Of a DNA stretch of 14,650 nt, positions 1 through 8,200 are shown in pieces. The position numbers were made by a program, and so were the translations under genes. The notes under the pieces were generated by a model that saw only the letters and a program-made list of their open reading frames with translations, ran no database searches and was not told where the DNA came from. This DNA comes from Desulfobulbaceae bacterium (GTDB lineage: Bacteria > Desulfobacterota > Desulfobulbia > Desulfobulbales > Desulfocapsaceae): positions 1 through 14,650 of the forward strand of contig JAIRRG010000236.1 of the NCBI GenBank assembly GCA_031256095.1, read 5' to 3'. Numbering within the stretch: position 1 is the stretch's first letter; every line of letters begins with the position of its first letter.

Positions 1-76
1 ATCATGGCAATAAAAATCATATACCCCGCCAGGGTAAATGCTGTAATATCAAAACCCCGGATAAAACTCCACCTGA

Positions 77-232
77 ATTCATGGCCGCGGCTGGCAAAAA
101 CGGGCAGCGATGCCGCGCGCTTTGCGTCTGGAATCGGCCAGGAGTGAAATCGTTTTGTACCGCTGCCAGCCGTCGCTGTACATGCTGTTTGCCCTGGTCA
201 AATACGCTTTGGTTCGTTGGGGAGGTCTGTGA
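77..232 (+). pseudogene. C-terminal fragment of a family-2 glycosyltransferase (frame broken or chimeric upstream)
   Basis: Read in the frame ending at the TGA at 230-232, this stretch encodes about 51 residues beginning IHGRGWQKRAAMP and continuing with an R-L-E-x-A-R-S-E-x-V-L-Y-R segment and a hydrophobic tail. That is the usual C-terminal layout of GT2 enzymes: the His-Gly-Arg segment after the last strand, an Arg-rich helix, then a membrane-proximal helix. Upstream the same frame is closed by stops at 74, 62, 44, 35 and 11. Frame 1 is open from 1 to 144 and includes KPRIKLHL just before the break, which would fit the strand preceding the HGRG motif, so a single extra base near 74-79 could explain the break. 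Otherwise the first 76 bases are unrelated sequence. The TGA overlaps the next ATG (TGATG), so it was in an operon with the next gene. Substrate unknown. Confidence 0.5.
219..225 (+). promoter_or_regulatory. Strong ribosome binding site of the GT2 gene
   Basis: GGGGAGG lies 6 nt before the ATG at 232. It decides the start in favour of 232 over the in-frame TTG at 217, which would lie before the site. Confidence 0.75.
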
Positions 233-1149
233 TGGAGGAGACGGTTTCCGTTCTGATTCCGACCCGCAACGCCGCCGCCAGCCTGGAGCGTCTTTTAGCC
301 AGCCTTGGCCGCCAAACCCTGAGACCGCTGGAAGTTGTGGTTTGTGATTCGGCCTCGCAAGACGCGACGCCGGAGATCGCCCGCCGGCACGGGGCGAGCG
401 TAATCACCATCAACGCCGATAATTTCGACCATGCTGGCACCCGCAGCCGCATGGCTAGGGCCGCCCACGGCGACATTGTTGTATTTCTCACTCATGACGC
501 TATCCCCGCTGATGACCGTGCCCTGGAATTACTCGTCGCCGCTTTGCGGCAAGACGATGACATCGGTTGTGCCTACGGCAGACAGATCGCCGCGCCATCC
601 GCCAGCGCCAGCGCCCGTTTCCTCCGTGATTTTAACTATCCGCCGTCTTCGGAAATTCGTTCCTTCTCCGACCGTGGCCGTCTCGGCTTTGCCACCTTTT
701 TTTGCTCGAACTCCTTTGCCGCCTGGCGTAAAAAGGCTTTAGAGCAAATCGGCTGGTTTGGTAACAGTAGCATCTTCGGTGAAGACGCCCTTGCCGCTGC
801 CCGCTTGCTCAAAGCTGGTTTTCGCCTTGCCTACGCCGCCGAAGCCAGAGTCGAACACAGTCATAACTATGGCCTTGCCGAGGAGTTCCGGCGGTCGTTC
901 GACATTGGCGTTTTCCACGCTGGTGAGACCTGGCTGCTGGCGGCGTTCGGCGGGCCAACGGACCGGGGTAAACATTTCGTCATTAAACAAGCAGTAGAAT
1001 TGTTTCGCGCCGGAAAAATTGGTACGCTTGTGGCCACCCTTTGCCACAACGGGGCCAAGGCGTGCGGTTACCTCCTTGGACGCCGTTGCCACCTCATTCC
1101 CCGCCGTCTGTGCCGGCTGTTCAGCATGAATCGCCGCTGGTGGCGCTGA
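232..1149 (+). CDS. Family-2 glycosyltransferase, rhamnosyltransferase-like
   Basis: A 305-aa inverting GT-A glycosyltransferase, probably cytoplasmic and transferring a sugar (likely rhamnose) from a nucleotide sugar onto a lipid-linked glycan. Visible motifs are the N-terminal VSVLIPTRN strand (residues 5-13), the nucleotide-binding VVCDSASQD segment, FLTHDAIP at 85-92 (the usual place of the metal-binding acidic residue), YGRQ followed by FLRDFNYP, and GED at 183-185 as the probable catalytic region. The C-terminal half has SHNYGLAEEFRRSFDIGVFH and ends with a K-x-x-GY-LG segment and SMNRRWW. To my knowledge this combination is typical of the putative rhamnosyltransferases of O-antigen and exopolysaccharide clusters. 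Length is normal. The start overlaps the stop of the preceding GT fragment, and wbaP follows after 17 nt, so it belongs to a polysaccharide operon. The sugar assignment is inference from family resemblance. Confidence 0.85.
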   Translation: MEETVSVLIPTRNAAASLERLLASLGRQTLRPLEVVVCDSASQDATPEIARRHGASVITINADNFDHAGTRSRMARAAHGDIVVFLTHDAIPADDRALELLVAALRQDDDIGCAYGRQIAAPSASASARFLRDFNYPPSSEIRSFSDRGRLGFATFFCSNSFAAWRKKALEQIGWFGNSSIFGEDALAAARLLKAGFRLAYAAEARVEHSHNYGLAEEFRRSFDIGVFHAGETWLLAAFGGPTDRGKHFVIKQAVELFRAGKIGTLVATLCHNGAKACGYLLGRRCHLIPRRLCRLFSMNRRWWR

Positions 1150-1166
1150 CTATATTTCCTACAACC

Positions 1167-2579
1167 ATGCTTGCAACTACCCTGCGGGAACAAAGCCCGC
1201 TCTTTGCCCGCCTGCTTCATCTATTTGACTGCATTTTAGCCTCCGGTCTGCTGGCTTTTCTCGTTTTCTGGTATCATGTGCCGTGGAGCGTTCATTATAG
1301 CCATCTGTGCTGGGGCATCTTTTTCGCCTGTTTGATCAGTTTCCAGTCGTTTCAACTGTACCGCTCATGGCGGGGCTGGAGCTTGTTCGCAGAACTTATT
1401 TGCCTGGCCAAAGCATGGGCTGCTGTGATCGCTGTTTTGCTCTTCTATTTCTTCTTGTTCAAAATTTCCCATGTCTATTCGCGCCTCGTCTTCATGATCT
1501 GGATGGTGACGACGCCAATCATGATTTTTGCGTTCCACCTTCTTGTCCGGAGAATCCTGCGCCTGTTTCGGAAAAAAGGCCGCAACATGCGGCACGCCGT
1601 CGTCGCGGGCGCCGGTGATTTGGGCCAGCGGCTGCTCAAGGAGGTGGAGTCGCTGCCTTGGGTTGGCATCAATGTGGTCGGTTTTTTCGATGACAAACTC
1701 GAAGCGGAGCAGCCGCTGACTGTCGTCGGCAGGCCGGTTTTGGGCCGCATCCGCGACATCGCCGATTATTTAAGAAAAAATGATATTGATTACGTCTACA
1801 TCGCCTTGCCGATGCGGGCGGAAAAAAAGATTTTTGCCATTCTCCGTGAATGCCGGTCATTGGGTGCCAGGGTCTATCTGATTCCTGACCTCTATGCCTA
1901 TGGCCTGCACCACGCGGAAATTCAATCGCTCGGCAAACTTTTGATTCTTAATTTCAATCCGTACAGTAACTGGAAGCGTGGTTTCGACCTCATCTTTTCC
2001 CTGCTGGTTTTACTTCTCATTTCACCATTTATGTTTGTTATTGCCATCCTGATAAAACTATCGGACGGCGGCCCGGTGTTCTACGCCCATGAACGGATCA
2101 CTAGTCGGGGCCGTAAATTCAAGTGTTTGAAATTCCGCACCATGAGCGTCGGCGCTGACCAGGAATTGGCCGGCCTTCTCGACAGCGACCCGGCGTTGCG
2201 GCAAGAGTGGGAAAAGCACTTTAAGCTCAAGGACGACCCGCGTGTCACCCGGATTGGCCGTTTCCTGCGCCGCACCAGCCTTGATGAGTTTCCGCAATTC
2301 ATCAATGTATTAAAAGGCGATATGAGCGTGGTCGGAGCCAGGCCCATCGTTGGCCACGAGCTGCGTGAATACTACACCAACGGCAGCGCCGGTCTATACT
2401 GTTCGATGAAGCCAGGGATTACCGGTCCATGGCAGGTCGGCAAACGCTCGGACGTCGACGATTATGACGAGCGGGTGCGCTTGGACGACTGGTATATCCT
2501 GAACTCTTCGCTGTGGACAGATGTGAAAATCATTGGCAAGACCGTATTTGCACTTTTCACGGGCAAGGGGGCGTATTGA
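1167..2579 (+). CDS. wbaP: Undecaprenyl-phosphate sugar-1-phosphate transferase, WbaP type
   Basis: A 470-aa polyisoprenyl-phosphate hexose-1-phosphate transferase. It starts O-antigen or exopolysaccharide repeat-unit synthesis by moving galactose- or glucose-1-phosphate from a UDP-sugar to undecaprenyl phosphate in the inner membrane. Four hydrophobic segments cover about residues 13-128. A Rossmann-like regulatory domain (VVAGAGDLGQRL near 143) follows, then the catalytic domain from about 267 to the end, with its membrane re-entrant helix near 270-293. Conserved catalytic motifs are FYAHERITSRGRKFKCLKFR, RRTSLDEFPQ with the Asp373-Glu374 pair, LKGDMSVVGARPIV, KPGITGPWQV and a GKGAY C-terminus as in WbaP. 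Length matches the family (about 476 aa). ATG 1167 has no clear Shine-Dalgarno and lies 17 nt after the GT2 stop, so translational coupling is likely. An in-frame reading extends upstream to 1041 but overlaps the GT2 gene and lacks family-like sequence. Galactose versus glucose cannot be decided. Confidence 0.9.
   Translation: MLATTLREQSPLFARLLHLFDCILASGLLAFLVFWYHVPWSVHYSHLCWGIFFACLISFQSFQLYRSWRGWSLFAELICLAKAWAAVIAVLLFYFFLFKISHVYSRLVFMIWMVTTPIMIFAFHLLVRRILRLFRKKGRNMRHAVVAGAGDLGQRLLKEVESLPWVGINVVGFFDDKLEAEQPLTVVGRPVLGRIRDIADYLRKNDIDYVYIALPMRAEKKIFAILRECRSLGARVYLIPDLYAYGLHHAEIQSLGKLLILNFNPYSNWKRGFDLIFSLLVLLLISPFMFVIAILIKLSDGGPVFYAHERITSRGRKFKCLKFRTMSVGADQELAGLLDSDPALRQEWEKHFKLKDDPRVTRIGRFLRRTSLDEFPQFINVLKGDMSVVGARPIVGHELREYYTNGSAGLYCSMKPGITGPWQVGKRSDVDDYDERVRLDDWYILNSSLWTDVKIIGKTVFALFTGKGAY
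2565..2571 (+). promoter_or_regulatory. Ribosome binding site supporting the TTG start at 2576
   Basis: AAGGGGG lies 4 nt before a TTG at 2576 that overlaps the wbaP stop (TTGA). No ATG or GTG in this frame fits the DAK2 N-terminus better, so this site decides the start. Confidence 0.6.
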
Positions 2580-4393
2580 GCGAAGAAATCGACGCCTTGG
2601 CCACTGCCTTGGCCGCTGGCTACGCCGCCCTGGTCGTCCACGTGGACTTGCTTGACGCCATCAATGTCTTCCCGGTCGCCGACGGCGACACCGGGAGCAA
2701 TCTGCGGGTCAGCCTTAAACCGCTGGCGGAACCGCCATCGCTCTGGCCGGATGATAAGAAAATACTGGCCGAGGCCCTGATGCGGTCGGCCTGTGGCAAT
2801 TCCGGCAATATCGCCGCCGCCTTTTTCAGCGAGTTGGCACGGGCGAAAACACTGGACGATCTGCCGGAGCGGGCGGATAATGGCGCCGCCAAAGCGCATC
2901 GGGCGGTGGCCGAGCCAAAAGCCGGAACCATGCTCGATGTGTTTGCCGCTCTCCCGGCCCTCTTGCGGGACCATCCTCTATCTGCGGCACATTGCCCGGC
3001 GCTGCTCGCCGCTCTCGCTGAAAATATCCGTAAGGGCGCGGCGCTGTTGCCGCAGCTTCGCGCCGCCAGGGTCGCTGACTCCGGAGCGGTGGCCATGTAT
3101 ATTTTTTTCACGGGATTTTTCCGGAATTTGACCAGCGATGTCAGCGTCGAAACGCCCTTGGCCGTGGCCTTGCCTGACCTTTTGCACGTGGCTGACGGCT
3201 ACCAGCCGGCGGCGACAATCGGTTTCTGCGTCGACGCCCTGCTTGACACCGGCGGCGCTTGGCCCGAGCCGGAAGCTTTGGCCGCTCTCGGCGACAGCCT
3301 GGTGGTGCTGCCGCAGGGCAATTGCCTAAAACTGCATGTTCATAGTGACGACCCGGCGGTATTACGGAGCCGTTTGGCGACAATCGGAAGTATCCTCTTT
3401 TGGCGGGACAGCCCGCTAAATAGCCAGCAAAATAGCTCGTGCATTGCATCCTTATCCGACGGCAATGCCTCAGGCAATGCCTCATCGTCGCCAGCATCGA
3501 TTCAGACACCGGTGCGGGTAATTACCGACGCCGCCGGGTCATTGCCTCACTCCCTGGCTGAAAAAGAGGGCATTATCCTGTTCGACAACATAATCGTTAT
3601 GGCTGGCCAGGCATATACGGAGGGGGAAGTCGCCCCGGTCGAATTGTATCGGCGGATGTGCGCCGGTGAAAAAGTCGGCACAGCGCAGGCGGCGCGGATG
3701 GAATGGGACAAACGGCTGTCCGTGTGCCGCCGCGCTGGCCCGTCCCTGTATCTGGCCGTCGGTTCAGCCTACACCGGTAACTATTTGTTGGCGTCCCAAT
3801 GGCAAAAAAACAATCCGGCGGGCACGCCGCTGGCGGTTGTTGATAGCGGCGCCGCCTCTGGGCGCCTGGCCCTGATTGCCATTTTCACGGCCCGTTACGC
3901 AGCGCGGGGGGAAGGCGTTGCCAGCATTGCCGAATACGCCAGGCGGTGCGGCGCTGCCTGTCAGGAATTTCTTTTTATCGACACCCTAACTTTTCTCGCC
4001 GCCGGTGGCCGGGTTTCGAGGGCCGGGGAATTTGTTGGCAATGTCCTTGGCCTGAAACCAATCATCAGCCCAATGCCGGATGGGGTGCGCAGATTGGGCC
4101 TGGTTCGCGGTCGTGGCGGCCAATTGGCTTTTCTCAAGAGGCGGCTTACCGAACAGCTTGCCGAACAGCCAACTGAAGAAGGAAGACCGGGACAAGCGCT
4201 GATTTTGTTGCAGTACACCGATAATCAGGATTGGCTGACGGCAACGCTGCCGCCGCTGATCAAATTGTTTTACCCGCAGGCGGAAATCCATATCCTGCCG
4301 CTGTCTTTGACCACCGGTGCCCATGTTGGCCCCGGCAGTTGGTCCGTGGCGCTGGGATACCCGCCAGTGGCAATGGTGGCGGAAGAGCCATGA
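2576..4393 (+). CDS. DAK2-DegV fusion protein (FakA-like kinase half plus FakB-like lipid-binding half)
   Basis: A 605-aa fusion. Residues 1 to about 200 are a DAK2 (DhaL-like) nucleotide-binding domain with FPVADGDTGSN at 32-42, in which Asp36 and Asp38 are the expected metal ligands, and SACGNSGN at 71-78. Residues about 210-280 match the FakA middle part (LVVLPQGNCLKLHVHSDDP). A low-complexity Ser/Asn/Gln linker (about 283-310) carries a perfect 12-bp tandem repeat. Residues 313-600 are a DegV domain with VRVITDAAGSLP, TLTFLAAGGRVSRAG and AHVGPG (His583). In Gram-positives, FakA phosphorylates a fatty acid held by FakB (DegV) to give acyl-phosphate, so the fusion suggests kinase and substrate carrier in one chain. 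Oddities: the usual DegV TSQPS motif reads TAQAA, and the usual GARGNSG of DAK2 reads SACGNSG. The gene overlaps wbaP by 4 nt. The activity is inferred from family resemblance. Confidence 0.85.
   Translation: MSEEIDALATALAAGYAALVVHVDLLDAINVFPVADGDTGSNLRVSLKPLAEPPSLWPDDKKILAEALMRSACGNSGNIAAAFFSELARAKTLDDLPERADNGAAKAHRAVAEPKAGTMLDVFAALPALLRDHPLSAAHCPALLAALAENIRKGAALLPQLRAARVADSGAVAMYIFFTGFFRNLTSDVSVETPLAVALPDLLHVADGYQPAATIGFCVDALLDTGGAWPEPEALAALGDSLVVLPQGNCLKLHVHSDDPAVLRSRLATIGSILFWRDSPLNSQQNSSCIASLSDGNASGNASSSPASIQTPVRVITDAAGSLPHSLAEKEGIILFDNIIVMAGQAYTEGEVAPVELYRRMCAGEKVGTAQAARMEWDKRLSVCRRAGPSLYLAVGSAYTGNYLLASQWQKNNPAGTPLAVVDSGAASGRLALIAIFTARYAARGEGVASIAEYARRCGAACQEFLFIDTLTFLAAGGRVSRAGEFVGNVLGLKPIISPMPDGVRRLGLVRGRGGQLAFLKRRLTEQLAEQPTEEGRPGQALILLQYTDNQDWLTATLPPLIKLFYPQAEIHILPLSLTTGAHVGPGSWSVALGYPPVAMVAEEP
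3461..3484 (+). repeat. Perfect 12-bp tandem duplication in the interdomain linker
   Basis: GGCAATGCCTCA occurs twice in direct succession (3461-3472 and 3473-3484), encoding GNAS-GNAS in the linker between the DAK2 and DegV halves. The frame is kept, so it changes linker length only. Confidence 0.9.
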
Positions 4394-4609
4394 ATTCCGG
4401 CCATCGGGCGGAGTGCTTTCATCGAATGCCTCGAATTGTTCGCAATCTACTTGGTGCAGCAACAAGAACTTCCTCCGAAGAAACGAACGTTGTATTTTCT
4501 CGTATTTACAAAATGTTTATGAATACAGGTTTTGAGGCTGGTAACATATTGTTTTCACGAGACCGAAAAGGTCAAAATAGTAGCTATATATGGAGGGGAA
4601 ATACCTGTT
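4394..4609. other. AT-richer intergenic gap without a recognisable gene
   Basis: This gap between the fusion gene and the exported-protein gene holds no convincing coding frame. Readings through it have unusual composition and no SD. A small hairpin, GACC-GAAAA-GGTC, lies at 4561-4573. A TTTACA at 4505-4510 and a TATATA at 4585-4590 are promoter-like hexamers but have no well-spaced partners. A promoter for the downstream gene is expected here but cannot be placed. No U-tract terminator for the upstream operon was seen. Confidence 0.5.
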
Positions 4610-5026
4610 ATGAAAACATTTTTTATCGCCTTGTTACTGCTGTTGCCGGGCTGGCTGACGGCGAGCGACCATTACGACGAGGCGGCGGCGTTGCTACGAC
4701 CGCGCATCCCGGTAATGGAGCGTTACCTGAAAGTGGCCGAAACCTCGAACAACCCGGATGAAATAGCCCAAGTGATGAATGACCTGGCCGACACCATGGA
4801 TGCTATTGCCCCAAAAATCCACGAGCTGTCGCGCCAGCATCCGGGCATGGAGGCCGAAAAAGCAATTCCGCCGCGCTACAATGCTCTGAAAAAACGCCTG
4901 CAATCCTTGATGCAACGCTTCGTCGCCTCCTACCCACGGGTTTTGCCTTTTCTCAGCTATCCCCAGGTCTTTCAAGCTAACCAGCGCGTTATCAACCACC
5001 TGACTGGTGTCGGCGCCGAATGGTGA
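4610..5026 (+). CDS. Small exported helical protein of unknown function
   Basis: A 138-aa protein that I do not recognise. It opens with MKTFFIALLLLLPGWLTAS, a typical Sec signal peptide (basic residue, Leu-rich core, cleavage probably around TA-S near residue 18). No lipobox cysteine is present, so the mature protein of about 120 aa is probably periplasmic. The mature part is rich in Ala, Glu, Arg and Leu and probably mostly helical (DHYDEAAALLRPRIPVMERY, EIAQVMNDLADTMDAIAPKI), with no metal-binding or catalytic motif and no cysteines. GGAGGGG at 4592-4598 lies 11 nt before the ATG, a somewhat long spacing. It is preceded by a 216-bp gap and converges on recC, so it appears to be transcribed alone. 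A role in envelope stress or protein binding would be a guess. Confidence 0.75.
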   Translation: MKTFFIALLLLLPGWLTASDHYDEAAALLRPRIPVMERYLKVAETSNNPDEIAQVMNDLADTMDAIAPKIHELSRQHPGMEAEKAIPPRYNALKKRLQSLMQRFVASYPRVLPFLSYPQVFQANQRVINHLTGVGAEW

Positions 5027-5263
5027 AAAGGTGGAGAAGCACCGCTGTCTGACAAAAATATCAATAAAAACAGGCTCGGAAAGCTCTTCAATGTATAAAT
5101 CATTTTGGGAAAAATCATACAAATCGATGAATTCCGAGCCATGCCCGCTTATAACACCGTTTTAAACAAAATGAACAATTTCCAGACCCTATATGAATTC
5201 GGCAATTGTTCCAACATGCTCTCTCATTTCCCCGCCAGCAGAGAATTTCCGCTTGACATCGCC
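5027..5263. other. AT-richer gap between convergent genes
   Basis: This lies between the 3' ends of the exported-protein gene and recC. It contains the spaced inverted repeat at 5073-5140, and several A- and T-rich runs, but no stem followed by a U-tract in either direction. An open + frame from TTG 5105 runs into the antisense of recC and has no SD, so it is not called as a gene. Confidence 0.5.
5073..5140. repeat. Spaced inverted repeat, 9-bp arms around a 50-bp AT-rich core
   Basis: GGCTCGGAA (5073-5081) and TTCCGAGCC (5132-5140) are exact reverse complements. The core contains AAATCAT twice (5097-5103 and 5112-5118) and a TGTAT/ATACA pair. No U-tract follows and there is no obvious flanking target duplication. 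It may be a weak long-loop terminator for the convergent genes or a remnant of a small element. Chance is not excluded. Confidence 0.4.
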
Positions 5264-8200
5264 TTACGCCGTTTTCAGCCTGAAATAAATAGGGAGCATG
5301 AACATTCTCGCTGCTTCCTCATGCTCCGCTTGCCACAAGGGCGGAGCGGCGTGGGCAAACAGTTTTTCCCACTCCGGCTCATGACCATCCTTCAATGCCT
5401 CCTGTAAGGTTTGCTCGGCCTTATCGTTGCCAGTAAGTGTCTTACGCGGCGAAGACGAGGCTTCTTGTTTTGCCCAGACGAAGGCTGGTTCCACCAGTAA
5501 TGGTGCCGGTGCGCGGCTGCCGTTGATAAACAGATTAGCCATATCTTTAAGGCTGGGGGCGACATCATCAGCCCGCAGCCGGAAAACGCCATCAGCACAA
5601 GCCAGAATAACCTCTTGCGGCGCCTCAGGCAGATGGCGCAGCAGCAGGGCGTATAGCCAGCCTTGCAGCAGGTCTTTTCCTTTTAGCCGTCGCCGATTGG
5701 CCAGCAGCAGGCCACGTTCATGGCCATGGGCGAGCATCCCCTGGCAGTGAAAAGGCCCGCAGTCGACCGTGAAAAAACGGGCTGGCAACGGCTGTCCCAA
5801 ATCAAGATCGGTCACGGTGGCGGTAAGCTCGGTCATCGCCCGCCATTTTTCCTGAAACAGCGCCTGGCCGGGACCGCCTTGAGGCCAGTATCCAGAAGCG
5901 GCGAGTTTGACCATTGTCTCTTCTTTCGATCTGCCAGCGGCGATGGCGTGAATGATTTCATGATCCGCGTGCCAATTTTCAAGAGCGTCAAGGGTGAAAT
6001 TTTCATGCTCTGGAATCTGGTCAACAGCTTGGCGCAAATCGATACCCAGGCGGCGCTGAAAAAAATGGCGTTGCGGATGGGCGGCAAATTGCAGCCAGTC
6101 GCTCAGGGCTATGGTTTGTGGCGCGAAGGCGATTTCGCCACGCCACCAAGGAGTTTTTTTCTCCCCCTCCGTTTGGTTCTTCTGCGGCGCCAATTCTGCG
6201 GCATAGGTGAATAAATCAGAATTCTCCCCAGAAAAATAACGGCGATCAAAGGGATGCAGCGGATGCTCGGTCACCAGGTCACGAACGCCATAATCATCGG
6301 CCAAGGTTTCCAAAAATTCCGTGACCACCAGCGAAGGCGGCATATCATCGCCTTTTTTCGCGCTTTTCCCGACATAGCTCAGGAAAAGCGCTCTTCTTGC
6401 CGATAGTATTGCCTCAAAAAACTGATAACGATCGTCGGCATGGGCGCTACGGTCACCGAGGCGGAAGCTTTCCCGCAGCAGGTCAAAGGAGACGGTGGTG
6501 TCACGGCGAGGGAAATCGCCATCGTTCAGTCCCAAAAGAAAAATTCCGGCAAAGGGAATTGAGCGCATTGGCAGCATTGAGCAAAAGGTCAGCCGCCCAC
6601 GCAGAAAACCGCCCGCCGCCGGTGTTTCCGCTTGCCGCCGCAGCCAGTTGGTGATCACCGCCAGACTGACCGGTTCCTGGTGTTCGTTGGCCGGGATGGC
6701 CGCCAGCCCGGCTAAGACCTGTCGTAAGCCAGCCAATCCCTCCCTGGCGTCGTCTCCTTCATCAAGGCGAGGGAAGAGCCTGACCATGAGCGTAGTCAAG
6801 CGGTTCCGCCAGCCAGACAATGGGCAGTCTTCAGCAAATTCAAGGAGCGTCTCACGGATCAAGGCAATGAAGGCATGTAACCGTCCCAGCAGGCGGCCAT
6901 CGCCGCCTTCAATGCCATCCCAAGGGATAATGCCGTGAAATGGCGGCCCGTCGCCCATGGCAAACCCCAAGGTCATGCGCTTCAACCCGGCTTCCCAGGA
7001 GGTTGTCAAGTCGTCTGGCGCCGTGAAGGCGGTCAGATGCTTACTGTTCAGCCCCCAGCGGATGCCGCTGTCTGGCGTCCACTGACGCAGGCCGTCCAGG
7101 TCGCTTGGCGTCAAGCCCCAGCAGGTGGCCAAGGGCTCCCGGGCCAGCAGGTCGAGGATGGCCGTCCAGCCGCAGCGTCCCGGTAACAGGCGGAGAAAAT
7201 CGAGGAAAATGACCAGTGCTAGGTTGCCCCGCCCTAGGCTCCGATCGGCGATGCTATGGGGAATATCCTGAAAAATCGCTGGGATGAAAGGAGCGTACTG
7301 ACCGATATCCGGGGCCATGACGATGATGTCGCGCGGTTGCAGATCGGAATTTTTTTCAAGAAAATCGAGGATATGATCCTTTACCACCTCGACTTCCCGG
7401 CGATGGGAAAAACAGGCTGCTACTTTCACTGAATCGTCTTTCACGAAAGCGCGGCTGCCGGGTCTGGGGCGCTGGCCATCGAGGATATCGGCCTGAAGCT
7501 GATGGAGGAGACTTCCTTTGCCATCGGCGAGCGGAAAATGGTAGCTGGTTGGATGCAGGTCGGGATTGACCGTTTCCGCCAAAAGGGCCTGAAAGTCGCG
7601 GCCCTCCTGAGCAAAGGCGGTCAACAGCGGATGGTATTCATCGCCGCTCTCTAAAAGCGGTGGGTCTAACTGGGCAGACTGGCTCGCTTGTCTAGCTGAG
7701 CGGCGGGCGTCCAGCCAGTAGTTGCGGCAGGGCGAGAGCAGATAGAGATGGACATCGGCGTGCCCGGACAAGGCGTTCAGACAATGCAGCAAAAGCGGCG
7801 GCATACTGTGCAGGCCAAAGACCGAAAGCCGTTGCGGCAGAGCAAAGCTTGCTTCCAGTTGTTGCCGTCGTTCGGCTAACCGTTCAGCCAGGCGCAGCAG
7901 CACTTCGCCGCGGTGGGGCGTTTCCGGCGTCTGGGCACGCAGCCGTCGCCATAGTTCGGCCTGCCATTTTTCATGGGGATTTTTTGTCGCCGTCCGCCCG
8001 GCCTGCCAGGCGGCGAGCATATCCGGGCGCAGCAGTTGGTAGCGGTCAAAGAGAGCGGCCAGTTGCCTGGCTAGTTGATAGCGTTTTAAGGCGACGGGTT
8101 CCTCAGCCAGGAAGGCATCAAGCACCGGGATACCAGCGTGGCGGAGCAGCGATTCCAGCCGCCAGGCCAGCCGCCCGCGGCCAAAGGCCGCCGCATCGAG

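Noticed and set aside
1041..1166. N-terminal extension of WbaP
   Set aside because: Overlaps the GT2 gene in another frame, is Pro-rich and unlike WbaP N-termini.
4555..4597. TATATA at 4585-4590 as a -10 for the exported-protein gene
   Set aside because: It would put the transcription start inside the ribosome binding site, and there is no -35 at the right distance.
4231..4761. 176-aa open frame on the + strand
   Set aside because: Overlaps the end of the DAK2-DegV gene and the start of the exported-protein gene in another frame, has no SD and no family-like sequence.
5105..5407. 100-aa open frame from TTG on the + strand, parts of it protein-like
   Set aside because: No SD, and more than half of it is antisense to recC. 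Codon use is unlike the neighbours. Kept only as a remark on the gap.
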